Shown here: positions 7,509-15,300 of the stretch, piece after piece
How the letters are laid out: every line of letters begins with the position of its first letter
Position numbering within the stretch: the stretch's first letter is position 1
Source: Kiritimatiellia bacterium
Lineage (GTDB): Bacteria; Verrucomicrobiota; Kiritimatiellia; RFP12; UBA1067
Direction of reading: 5' to 3'
DNA length: 24,583 nt
Assembly (NCBI GenBank): GCA_016296065.1
Contig: JAEDKA010000057.1
Location: 1 to 24,583, forward strand
Position numbers and translations under genes: made by a program
The notes under the pieces: model-generated
The model's database searches: none
What the model saw: only the letters and a program-made list of their open reading frames with translations
What the model was told of the DNA's origin: nothing

Positions 7509-7916
7509 ATGAAAAAGATGCTGAAGGGTTTTACCCTCGTAGAAATCATGATCGTGGTCGCCATCATCGCCATTTTGGCCGCTGTCGCGATCCCGAACTT
7601 CGTCAAGTATCGTCGTAATGCGCAGGCCGCGTCTTGCATCGCCAATCTAAAGCAGATTCAGACTGCTAAGGAGCAGTGGTTGATGGCAAATGGTTCGTTG
7701 CCAGCGAATGGTATCCCTGACCTTGTGGGAGATAGCAACTATATCAAGAAGACTCCTGTTTGCCCCGCAGGTGGACAGTATTCTCTTGGCGACGAAGGGG
7801 CTGATCCTACATGCAACAAGGGTACTTTGCTTGACCAGAACGATAAGGCCGCTTGGCATGTTCTAAACAAGGATGATGTCGCTGGTGCCACGCCTACTCC
7901 GAATCAAAACCCTTAA
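7509..7916 (+). CDS. Type IV pilin / pseudopilin precursor
   Basis: A 135-residue prepilin with a short positive leader MKKMLKG and cleavage before FTLVEIMIVVAIIAILAAVA. The +5 Glu and hydrophobic helix required for assembly are present. The globular part carries CIANLKQIQTAKEQW, then TPVCPAGGQYSLG and DPTCNKG. The last two cysteines could form the pilin disulfide loop, and this CPAGG-type tail is common in pilins of PVC bacteria. The C-terminus extends about 33 residues past the last cysteine and ends in a Pro/Thr/Asn-rich tail (GATPTPNQNP). AAAGGAA precedes the ATG. It is expressed from the sigma-54 promoter and followed by a terminator. A major pilin is likely; a GspG-like pseudopilin is possible. 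Confidence 0.93.
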   Translation: MKKMLKGFTLVEIMIVVAIIAILAAVAIPNFVKYRRNAQAASCIANLKQIQTAKEQWLMANGSLPANGIPDLVGDSNYIKKTPVCPAGGQYSLGDEGADPTCNKGTLLDQNDKAAWHVLNKDDVAGATPTPNQNP

Positions 7917-7973
7917 TACTTTTTAATGGTGCTGGGTACTTCTACCACTGCATAGTTATATGTAAAGACACAA

Positions 7974-8010
7974 AGAAGTGGGCAATAAGTTCTGCCCACT
8001 TCTCTTTTCT
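7974..8010 (+). terminator. Rho-independent terminator after the pilin gene
   Basis: A perfect 11-bp stem (7974-7984, AGAAGTGGGCA, with 7993-8003) and 8-base loop are followed by CTTTTCTTT. It lies between the pilin and the membrane glycosyltransferase-like gene. Read-through past it could set a high-pilin/low-modifier ratio, an arrangement often seen after abundant pilin genes. Confidence 0.88.
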
Positions 8011-8018
8011 TTAATTGT

Positions 8019-10013
8019 ATGCTGGCTATGAGCAATAAGCATATTGCTGTGATCTGGTTGTTTGAAGTGATCTTGTTTCTAATTGCAGGAACGAGCGCAA
8101 CTTACTTCTTGGATTTTCCTCCTGCCCAATCAGATACGTTATTGTATTGCCAAGGGGCTCGTCGCATTGTCGAAGGAGCGCCGTTTTCATTTTCATATGG
8201 TGAAGCTGTTACTACTGGGACAACATCGGTCCTTTACCCTTTTATCCTTGCCTTGCCTTACGCCTTGGGCGCACACGGCAGTTCGCTCCTGGCTGTAGGC
8301 TTTTTCCTTAATGCCCTGTTCTTGCTAGTTTTCTTCTGGGGCTGGAAGAAGACATTTGAAATTTGGATAGACGATCCGCCTGCGAGGTTAGTGGCGACGA
8401 TGCTAGTTGTCCTTTCGGGGCAGGCGGTGTTCTGTGCTTTGGCGCAAAGTGATATAGGAATCTGGATGGCGCTTAGCGCATTGCTCGCGTACGGAATGGC
8501 AAGCAACAAATCATGTATTTATGGAACTGTCTTGTTCCTGTCTCCGTGGTTTCGTCCCGAAGGTATGGCCTGCATACTGGCGTTTGGACTTGCCATTGTG
8601 CTTCGGAAATTGCTTCTCAAAGAGGTGAGCCGCAAAGATTGCTTTCTTTTCTTTTGCTGCATACTCTCCGCATTGGGTGTTTTTGCATTGAACTATTGCC
8701 TTACGGGCGAGTGTCAGTTCTCGAGTGTTGCCAATAAGGGGTATTTGAAGAAGTATTCGTTTTGGATTGCTGTTCCGATGATTGCGAAAGATTCGGTTGC
8801 TATTTTAAAGGGGCTTGTTTTGGGAATGTCCGATTCATATCCCCGGGTGATTCATGTGTTTCCTTTGTTGGGAGGAGGGCTTTTTGCTATAGGTGCACTT
8901 GCCAATCGCTGGGATTCCAAGACGATTGTTCGCAAGTGTCCGTGGCTTTTTCTTGCGGCTGGTTCCTGTTTTGTCATAGCCAATTCTGGATATCAGAACA
9001 CCAACGTGGATCGATATCTTGTATGGATGATGCCTATTGTTGCTATGTTTGTTGCTGAGGGTGTTGTTGCGGTTAATCGGCATCACGGGAAGTGCGCTTA
9101 TTGGATTCTGGCAGTAGTTCTGTTGGCGTTTTCCGCATGTTCGAATATGACACTGGCATGTACTTACCACCAAGTTTGTCGTTCAAGTCAGATTCGGAGG
9201 CTCTTTACAGCGGAATGTGAACGTGTGATTCCAAAGGGAGCTTCGATAGGAACTCATGCCTCTGGAGGGATAGCATATGATTTCTCAAGTCGCACTGTAA
9301 AGACATTGTCGGGCATTTATTCGCCAGAGTTTCACCATAAGAGAGCTGCCATTTCGTGCTTTGAGGTCTTGAAGAACAATTCAGCCTCTCGGTTTGACTA
9401 TTGGTTTGTTGAAGAAAACTCATATCTTCCGATGTCGCCTGATAACCGCGACGTAATGATGGGTGAGGTGGTTTTAAGCGGGCCAAGGGGATTTGAGCTC
9501 CGGCGGGCTAACTGGCGCGCGTATGATAATTCTCTTGTCAATCTCTGTGATGTTCCGTCCGACATGCAGCTAGTTGATCAAGTCATTGTCGGCGATGAAA
9601 TGTCTGAAAATGCCGCTGATTATGAAGTGATTGATCGCTATGGGAGAGATGCGGTAGAGCCAATCCTTGAGATTTTCAATAGTGGAAGCAATAGTGTTTT
9701 TGAGGTTTCGCGCATTGTCCTTGGCGGCACTAGAATGTCAGTTCCCCTGCAGGAAGGGAAGGATGCTGTCATTGTCCTGCGGGTCAAGCGTTCTGTTTCC
9801 GCCGAAAACGGTTCACAGTATCATTTTTCTGATGTTATGCGATTTAATCTTGAGATTGATGGAAATATTGTGGGGGAGCGAGAGATGCCGCTAAGTTCGG
9901 AGGGATTTACCGATGGAACAGTAATCATTCCTGGGGATATCATCAAAAATTCGCCAACTCGTGTTGGGATCCTTGGCGATCATCTATCTTGTCGATATAG
10001 ATTCTATCAATAG
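8019..10013 (+). CDS. Polytopic GT-C-type membrane glycosyltransferase (putative)
   Basis: A 664-residue protein with about ten hydrophobic helices in residues 1-375 and a soluble, probably periplasmic, C-terminal part. The first extracytoplasmic loop (QSDTLLYCQGARRIVEGAPF, then SFSYGEAVTTGTTSVLYPF) has the GT-C pattern: an Asp followed by an R-x-x-x-EG stretch and a Gly/Thr-rich segment. AftB, ArnT and TfpW-like enzymes, which use polyprenyl-phosphate sugars, share it. The C-terminal region is not recognised. The gene sits just behind a pilin and its terminator, so pilin glycosylation is a reasonable guess. Base composition is clearly AT-richer than the neighbours, suggesting transfer. Neither ATG (8019 or 8028) has a good ribosome binding site. 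Confidence 0.72.
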   Translation: MLAMSNKHIAVIWLFEVILFLIAGTSATYFLDFPPAQSDTLLYCQGARRIVEGAPFSFSYGEAVTTGTTSVLYPFILALPYALGAHGSSLLAVGFFLNALFLLVFFWGWKKTFEIWIDDPPARLVATMLVVLSGQAVFCALAQSDIGIWMALSALLAYGMASNKSCIYGTVLFLSPWFRPEGMACILAFGLAIVLRKLLLKEVSRKDCFLFFCCILSALGVFALNYCLTGECQFSSVANKGYLKKYSFWIAVPMIAKDSVAILKGLVLGMSDSYPRVIHVFPLLGGGLFAIGALANRWDSKTIVRKCPWLFLAAGSCFVIANSGYQNTNVDRYLVWMMPIVAMFVAEGVVAVNRHHGKCAYWILAVVLLAFSACSNMTLACTYHQVCRSSQIRRLFTAECERVIPKGASIGTHASGGIAYDFSSRTVKTLSGIYSPEFHHKRAAISCFEVLKNNSASRFDYWFVEENSYLPMSPDNRDVMMGEVVLSGPRGFELRRANWRAYDNSLVNLCDVPSDMQLVDQVIVGDEMSENAADYEVIDRYGRDAVEPILEIFNSGSNSVFEVSRIVLGGTRMSVPLQEGKDAVIVLRVKRSVSAENGSQYHFSDVMRFNLEIDGNIVGEREMPLSSEGFTDGTVIIPGDIIKNSPTRVGILGDHLSCRYRFYQ

Positions 10014-10097
10014 TGCAATAGTTTATGACGTAGCCTTCAACGAAATCATGGGGCCATCCCCTGTGTTTTCCTCACGCCGGATCGACACTAGTATGGT

Positions 10098-10171
10098 GGT
10101 TGGAAGGCGCGCAGCACGAGGCGAAGTGGTAACGGAGCCCCTGTGCCAACCGTCGGAGTTATTGATTTCCC
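10098..10171 (+). repeat. 74-bp core repeat, copy 1
   Basis: This copy runs from GGTTGG to GATTTCCC and contains GGCGAAGTGGTAACGGAGCC and CCGTCGGAGTTATTGA. The end blocks GGTTGG and CCAACC can pair, so a folded RNA is possible. It differs from copies 2-4 at a few positions and is followed directly by GGGGACTGTCCCC motifs. Confidence 0.9.
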
Positions 10172-10228
10172 GGGGGGGGACTGTCCCCGATTTCCCGGGG
10201 GGACTGTCCCCAGTGTATTCTTGTCATT

Positions 10229-10270
10229 AGCCCAGGGGGTTCCGTCGCGGAGCGACGGACCCCCTTGGGC
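10229..10270 (+). repeat. Long hairpin with GGA loop
   Basis: The stem TCCGTCGC-GGA-GCGACGGA (10241-10259) is extended by a further GCCCAGGGGG/CCCCCTTGGGC arm. The inner hairpin recurs at 10635-10653, 11032-11050 and 11197-11215. No T-run follows, so it is a repeat rather than a terminator. Confidence 0.75.
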
Positions 10271-10362
10271 AGCGCGGCGGATTTGCCGCGGAGGGGTGGT
10301 TTTTAGGGGGACTGTCCCCGCAAAAAACTCGGGCGGGGCGGTGGATTTGCTGCGGAGGGGTG

Positions 10363-10384
10363 GACGCGGCAAGGATGCCGCGTC
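10363..10384 (+). repeat. Perfect 9-bp hairpin
   Basis: GACGCGGCA and TGCCGCGTC close an AGGA loop, followed by TCCATG. The same hairpin-TCCATG arrangement occurs near 17242-17266 with a different stem sequence, so the two are related repeats. Confidence 0.7.
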
Positions 10385-10497
10385 TCCATGTAAGGAAATC
10401 AATGGGGTAGTCCCCCCGCTGGGCGATATTGAAGTGTATTTCTAGGGGACAGGCCTCATCAAATTCGGATTGACGATGGGGACAGTCCCCATGAATG

Positions 10498-10601
10498 TGC
10501 TCGCAAGGTGTCAGGTGTTCACCTCGCGAGGTACATGGTGGCTAGCTCGGTAGGTATATGGCGCCCACCTCGCGAGGTACCCAATGCCTACCTCGGGAGG
10601 T
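10498..10601 (+). repeat. Array of five 12-bp near-palindromes, 23-bp period (copy 1)
   Basis: Units like ACCTCGCGAGGT begin at 10498, 10521, 10544, 10567 and 10590, exactly 23 bp apart, separated by 11-bp unrelated spacers. Units 2 and 4 are perfect palindromes; the others have one to a few changes. It is not a CRISPR array (the repeats are too short). Confidence 0.85.
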
Positions 10602-10697
10602 GTTTTTGGGGGACTGTCCCCGGCAGTTTCTTGGTCCGTCGCGGAGCGACGGGCCCCCTTGGAAATTCTAGAGGGACTGTCCCCGCTGTTTTCTGCC

Positions 10698-10771
10698 GGT
10701 TGGGAAGCGCGCAGCACGAGGCGAAGTGGTAACGGAGCCCCTTTGCCAACCGTCGGAGTTATTGATTTCCC
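10698..10771 (+). repeat. 74-bp core repeat, copy 2
   Basis: Preceded by a 34-bp leader beginning AAATTCTAGAGGGACTGTCC (10664 on) and followed by a GGGACTGTCCCC motif. A segment with a GCGGCA-AATC-TGCCGC hairpin and an ATGGTATGAT box then runs to about 10832. The same order occurs at 12154-12347. Confidence 0.9.
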
Positions 10772-10894
10772 AGAGGGACTGTCCCCGGTGTTTTTGTACC
10801 GCGGCAAATCTGCCGCGCAAAATGGTATGATTTTCTCGGGAATTGTCCCTAGTAAATCCGACCGGTTTGCCGATGGGGACAGGCCCATGAATGT

Positions 10895-10998
10895 ACCTCG
10901 CAAGGTGTCAGGCGTTCACCTCGCGAGGTACATGGTGGCTAGCTCGGTAGGTATATGGCGCCCACCTCGCGAGGTACCCAATGCCTACCTCGGGAGGT
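10895..10998 (+). repeat. Array of five 12-bp near-palindromes, 23-bp period (copy 2)
   Basis: Units begin at 10895, 10918, 10941, 10964 and 10987, exactly 23 bp apart. Their sequences are ACCTCGCAAGGT, ACCTCGCGAGGT, AGCTCGGTAGGT, ACCTCGCGAGGT and ACCTCGGGAGGT. Spacers are 11 bp and unrelated to each other. Confidence 0.88.
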
Positions 10999-11094
10999 GT
11001 TTTTGGGGGACTGTCCCCGGCAGTTTCTTGGTCCGTCGCGGAGCGACGGGCCCCCTTGGAAATTCTAGAGGGACTGTCCCCGCTGTTTTCTGCC

Positions 11095-11168
11095 GGTTGG
11101 GAAGCGCGCAGCACGAGGCGAAGTGGTAACGGAGCCCCTTTGCCAACCGTCGGAGTTATTGATTTCCC
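11095..11168 (+). repeat. 74-bp core repeat, copy 3
   Basis: Identical to copy 2 and part of the tandem duplication. Confidence 0.9.
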
Positions 11169-11305
11169 GGGGGGACTGTCCCCGGCAGTTTCTTGGTCCG
11201 TCGCGGAGCGACGGACCCCCTGGGCGTCGTGGAGGGATTTTTCAGGGGACTGTCCCTGGTAAATTGAGGGACTTGACAACGGTAAAATTCGCACGGCGCA
11301 AGTAG

Positions 11306-11334
11306 TTGACAGCTTTTCATGAAGATTGTATACT
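11306..11334 (+). promoter_or_regulatory. Sigma-70 promoter of the lipoprotein gene
   Basis: TTGACA (11306-11311), a 17-bp spacer and TATACT (11329-11334) form a near-consensus promoter. The expected start is about 11341, giving a leader of about 49 bases before ATG 11390. It begins directly where the repeat region ends. Confidence 0.88.
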
Positions 11335-11389
11335 ATGCAGTGTTCTGGGCGTGTGCCTGGGCGAACGAAAGAAAATGAAAGGCGAAAAG

Positions 11390-11884
11390 ATGAAGAAACT
11401 GATGCTGCTGGGTTGCGTTGGAGTTGCGGTTGCGGCCATAACGGGCTGCAAGAGCACGATGGATGACCGCTGGCGCGCGGACATGGACACCTCCCTCGAG
11501 GATGCGCATTTCCGTCCTGTGTACGAGGTTCTCAAGGACAAGGGCATCGTCAAGGGCGAGGCGTCGGCGAGCTACTCGTGGTGGGGCTTTGTCGGCACTG
11601 CGCCGGAGGTCTATGCCAACGAGATCGGCGGTCCGGTTACTCTGAAGCCCGGCGTCAAGGAGGCCGCGTTTGCCGATGCCTGCGCGAAGGCCGGCTGCCA
11701 GATTCTTCTCGCGCCGCGTTTCACGGTGACGAAGGAGAGGGGCATCTTCTGGTTCTCCGGATCCGACAAGGCAGTCGTCGAGGGTGTCCCCGCCGTTCTG
11801 AAGACGGCCGAGGAGATTCCGCTCGAGAAGTGGGTCGAGATGAAGGCCAAGCTCAATCCGCCGCGTCCGGCGGGTCTGTTCTAA
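11390..11884 (+). CDS. Small lipoprotein of unknown function
   Basis: A 164-residue protein with a lipoprotein signal: MKKLMLLGCVGVAVAAITGC, lipobox ITGC, so Cys20 would be lipidated and the protein anchored in a membrane. The body is one domain with GEASASYSWWGFVG, then KEAAFADACAKAGCQILLAPRF and a beta-rich end. It loosely recalls small TRL-like lipoproteins, but I do not assign a function. I chose ATG 11390 because AAAGG lies seven bases upstream and it gives a clean signal peptide; ATG 11375 would add MKGEK. It is monocistronic, with its own strong promoter and a GC-rich stem-loop after the stop. Repeat sequence lies on both sides. Confidence 0.85.
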   Translation: MKKLMLLGCVGVAVAAITGCKSTMDDRWRADMDTSLEDAHFRPVYEVLKDKGIVKGEASASYSWWGFVGTAPEVYANEIGGPVTLKPGVKEAAFADACAKAGCQILLAPRFTVTKERGIFWFSGSDKAVVEGVPAVLKTAEEIPLEKWVEMKAKLNPPRPAGLF

Positions 11885-11901
11885 CCATCACATAGAACGG
11901 A

Positions 11902-11933
11902 AACGGGGCGGGTTCGTTAGAATCCGCCCCGTT
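11902..11933 (+). terminator. GC-rich stem-loop after the lipoprotein gene
   Basis: AACGGGGCGG (11902-11911) pairs perfectly with CCGCCCCGTT (11924-11933) across a 12-base loop. Only CTGCGTT follows, so the T-run is poor. Termination is likely but may be partial. Confidence 0.6.
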
Positions 11934-11976
11934 CTGCGTTCAGTGACTTGGCGCAAAGAGGAGGGGACAGTCCCTG

Positions 11977-12153
11977 TCAAGTCTGGGGACTCGGCAGGAG
12001 CAACTCTAGCTCGTCCGGCGTGAGGTCGCGCCATTCGCCCGGAGCGAGCGAGGGGTCGAGGCGCAGACGCCCGACGGCGACGCGCTTGAGCGAGACGACG
12101 ACAAGGTGCGCGGCGGAGCACATGTAGCGTATCTGGCGCTTGCGGCCCTCCCT
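11977..12153 (-). pseudogene. Truncated RsuA/RluB-family pseudouridine synthase (3' remnant)
   Basis: On the minus strand the frame reads EGRKRQIRYMCSAAHLVVVS, then LKRVAVGRLRL, then PGEWRDLTPDELELL and a stop. This is the C-terminal end of an RsuA/RluB/RluE-type rRNA pseudouridine synthase, where EGRKRQIRRM and PGEWRxLT are conserved. The catalytic Asp domain and S4 domain are missing. Family similarity stops at 12153, where repeat sequence (AAATTCTAGAGGGACTGTCC on the plus strand) begins. The open frame continues into the repeat, but those residues are not synthase-like. It is probably non-functional, cut by insertion or recombination of the repeat element. The rest of the gene is not in the window. 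Confidence 0.75.
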
Positions 12154-12188
12154 AAATTCTAGAGGGACTGTCCCCGCTGTTTTCTGCC

Positions 12189-12262
12189 GGTTGGAAAGCG
12201 CGCAGCACGAGGCGAAGTGGTAACGGAGCCCCTTTGCCAACCGTCGGAGTTATTGATTTCCC
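12189..12262 (+). repeat. 74-bp core repeat, copy 4
   Basis: It differs from copies 2 and 3 by one base near its left end. It lies inside the composite element at 12154-12347. Confidence 0.9.
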
Positions 12263-12336
12263 GGGGGGACTGTCCCCAGTGTATTTGGGGGACTGTCCCC
12301 AGCGTTTTTGTATCGCGGCAGATGTGCCGCGCGAAA

Positions 12337-12345
12337 TGGTATAAT
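12337..12345 (+). promoter_or_regulatory. Extended -10 promoter within the repeat element
   Basis: TGGTATAAT is a perfect extended -10. The related repeat at 10822-10830 reads TGGTATGAT at the same place. The expected start is about 12352, seven bases before ATG 12359. Confidence 0.6.
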
Positions 12346-12358
12346 ATAGGTGAAGCAG

Positions 12359-15300
12359 ATGAAACATTTCGCGACAGTTCTGTGCATGGCCTTTGCCGCG
12401 ACGTCTTTCGCGTCGGCGGGGGACGCGCATGCCTTCGACTGGATGGCGTTCGGGCGCTGGACGGTGCTGGTGATATGCGGAATGGCTCTTGCCGCTCCGC
12501 TAGTCACGGGGCTGCGCAGACTTGCGCGGCTCGCGGTGCCCGCTTTGTTCGCCTTTCTGCTTCTCGGCTTGGGCATATTCGCGACGACGCCCAACGGCGG
12601 CGTCCCGACGCGCGAGGAGAAGGAGCGCCTCCGCGCGGAGCTCGCCGCCGCCGAAGCCGAGCGCGCCGCTCTGGGCTCGCTCCTCACGGGAGGCACGCGC
12701 AGCGGCGACGCGACGAACGACGCGCCGGCGTTCGCCTTCAACATGGTCGGTAAGGAGACGAACCGCGTTGACCTCGCCTCGGCGTGGACTCCCGAATATG
12801 TGTTCAGCGCAATCGGGCTATATTATTCCAGATGGATTGAGTCGAACGACTGGGCGCGGATCGACTTCCGCACAGACGTCTCCGGCGAGACGAACTGCTC
12901 GTGGACCATAACCGATCCGACGATAGTGACGAACAATGCCGCGTTCTTCGACGCGAGGGGATTCCTCGCCAACGACGACTCCGACGCGGACGGCGTAGTC
13001 GCGCAGCGCGAGGTCGCGCTCGGACTCGACCCCGACCTTGCCGACACCGACGGCGACCTCCTCTCCGACGGCGAGGAGCTGGGGTGCGCAACCGTGCTCA
13101 CGGGCGAGGATTTCCTGTGGCTCGACGTGTCGAACGGTCTGCAGAACGTGACTCATTACCGCGCGCTTTCCGCTTCCTTCGACTTCTTCTGGCTAATGGA
13201 CGAGTATCCGATGTCGATGCTTGGCGTTGACTGCAACGAGTTCGACGTGTACGAGAACGGATTTGTGATTATCGCGCGCGACAGTGCGGGCGTAGAGCCG
13301 TCGGACGGATTCTGGGACGCGAACGGCGACCTGAGGTTCGACCCGAGGTCCGGAGGGGCGACTGTCGTCGCCGCCGTGAATTACGACATGCACTCCTCGG
13401 GCGTGCGGTGCGCAGGGATCGTGGAGACGAACGGGACGAGCTATGCCGTCTACAGGGTGGAATCGCAGACGGCGAGCATCCCTGGGGTGAACGGCGAGCG
13501 CTCCGTCACGTACGAGGTGATAGTCCCGTTCAACGAGACTAACACGGTCTACGTGAGCTATCTTGAAGTTGACGATGCCTTCGCCGCGCTCGGTATGGAC
13601 CTCGGCGTGCAGTGCCCATCGATGCAGTCCGCGCTCGACGCTTCCGAACTCTACGTCGTTCCCTGTCCGCCCGGCGCGCTTCGTCCGAGGACGACGGTGA
13701 AGTACGTGCTAGGGCGCAACACTGACCCGAACCTTTCGGACACGGACGGAGACGGAATTCCCGACGGATATTCTCTTGTCTCTTCCTTCGACGCAGACGG
13801 AGATGGACTAGTCGATTCTCTCGACCTTGAGCCTGCGGTATATGGCGGCGACTTCCACGGCCAGTCCGCTGCCTGGGTGCAGGCGACGTTCACCAACGCG
13901 GCTGAGATTCTTTCCGTAGGCTATCCGCAGTGGGTCGACGCGCAGGTGGGCGTTTGCCTTGCGAACGGGCTCTACAAGCTGAGCGTATCGGTCACGAACA
14001 TGCCTGTTACCGCGACGTATCTCTCCGTCGGTGGCTACGAGGTCATGGTCGACGCCCCGTGCGAACTCGTGTTTCCGCTTGAGGTCTTCGAGGAATACGG
14101 AATATGTGTCTCGGCTCCGCTTGAGGCCGGATGGACGATTGACGACGGGTTCGACGGCGAAGGCGTCTCCTTTCGCGGCGCATTCGCCGCGCCGTCTCCG
14201 GGCGTCGCCGGTTCGCTGTCTGTCGAGCCCCTCGTAATGGTCGATCCACCAGAAGTCGGCCTCGATGCTGCGGAAGGCGCGGAGCTGACGGCGGCGTGGA
14301 ACGTCGCCTCCGCGTCGTTTACGTGGGTCGACCAGGGCGGCACGGCCGAATTTGCCGATGCGCAGACGAACGTGGCGACGATTGTTTCCGCGCCGGACGC
14401 CACCGTCATTTCCGTGGTCGCCACGGACGGGACGCACAGCTCAACCGGCACTGTAGGCGTTACTGGCTTGATCGGCGGACTTCCGCCAGGTCCGGAGGCG
14501 CGTGAAGATGCTTCGCTCGGATGGGAGAACGGAGTCATGGTGACCGGCACGGCGATTCATCCCGACACGCTCCGCACGACATGGTGCACGGCGGTGGGAG
14601 ACCTGGCCGCGGGCGAGCCGAAGACGGTTACGAACACAGTCGCGATACCCGCCGGGAGAACCTGCTATGTCGGAGCGTTTGCGCTGAGCTCGGAGTATCC
14701 GGACTGGACAGGCGATAGGTCGCGCTACAACGACGTGGTGTACTGGAACGTCACAACCGGAGGTGCGACCTCAGTCATTTCGTCGTCTCGGCGCGTCAAC
14801 TCTCTGCACGCCGAATTCGCGGCTGCGGCTGCCGGAGAAGACGAAGTCAACGATGCCGCGCCGGCCGTCTTCCTCGACGGAGCGTTCGTCTCCGCCCCGA
14901 CGAACGCTCCGATTTCGCTCCGTGTTCTCGCCCGCGCGCAGAACGTCGGAGACGCGAAGCGTCCGAGCGCTCTCTCCGTGGGCGTGTTCCCGCTGTCGGT
15001 GATCCAGGCGAATCATCCGCGCACAACCGGCGCGGGGGGAACGACGGACTCCGCGCTCGGGGGTACGAACGCCGTCATCGTCGGGGAGGGAGTGGCGTAC
15101 GTGACGGGGTTGCCAGAGGCGGCGGAGCTGACTGCGCGCGTGCTCGCTCTTCCCCAGTGGATGAAGACGAAGTGGGGCGGATCGCTGACGAGCGAGAGGT
15201 CCGAGCGAGGCGCACTGGACGACCGCGAGCTGGTCGAGTCGACGACGTCAGGCTCCGGGAGCTTCGACATCAAGGCTGCGCTCACCAACGAGATCATCGG

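Larger units (their letters stand above)
10475..10871 (+). repeat. 397-bp tandem duplication, unit 1
   Basis: Direct duplicate of the sequence beginning at 10872. The segment 10521-10771 is identical to 10918-11168 (251 bp, offset 397). It contains a palindrome array, a GGA-loop hairpin, a core repeat and GGGGACTGTCCCC motifs. Because 397 is not a multiple of three and no frame has a start signal, the overlapping open frames are not genes. Confidence 0.9.
10872..11183 (+). repeat. 397-bp tandem duplication, unit 2 (partial)
   Basis: Second copy of the tandem unit. After its core repeat it runs into another piece of the same unit (11171-11219 resembles 10609-10659), so the region has been rearranged more than once. 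Confidence 0.88.
10176..12300. repeat. Dispersed GGGGACTGTCCCC palindromic repeat family
   Basis: A 13-bp inverted repeat (6-bp arms around one base) occurs at least 15 times, counting near matches. Plus-orientation copies start near 10176, 10199, 10307, 10609, 10673, 10775, 11006, 11070, 11171, 11245, 12164, 12265 and 12288. Reverse-orientation copies (central A) start near 10478 and 11963. Degenerate versions are near 10444, 10837 and 10875. They flank every larger repeat here and resemble REP-type elements. No REP-associated transposase is in the window. The span also contains a lipoprotein gene that is not part of the family. Confidence 0.88.
12154..12347 (+). repeat. Composite repeat element carrying a promoter
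   Basis: It has the same order of parts as 10664 to about 10832. The parts are the AAATTCTAG leader, a GGGACTGTCCCC motif, the 74-bp core (12189-12262), further GGGGACTGTCCCC motifs, then a CGCGGCA-GATG-TGCCGCG hairpin and an AAATGGTAT box. At the left it abuts the broken pseudouridine synthase. At the right its last bases form the -10 of the next gene. No coding capacity is seen. Confidence 0.85.

Noticed and set aside
10498..10998. CRISPR array
   Set aside because: Repeats are 12 bp and spacers 11 bp, with only five units per array; no cas genes are present. CRISPR repeats and spacers are more than twice as long.
10584..11129. Plus-strand open frame of 181 codons in the repeat region
   Set aside because: It is built from the tandem duplicated repeats, which shift frame between copies, and it has no start signal. 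Its peptide only translates GGGGACTGTCCCC-type motifs.
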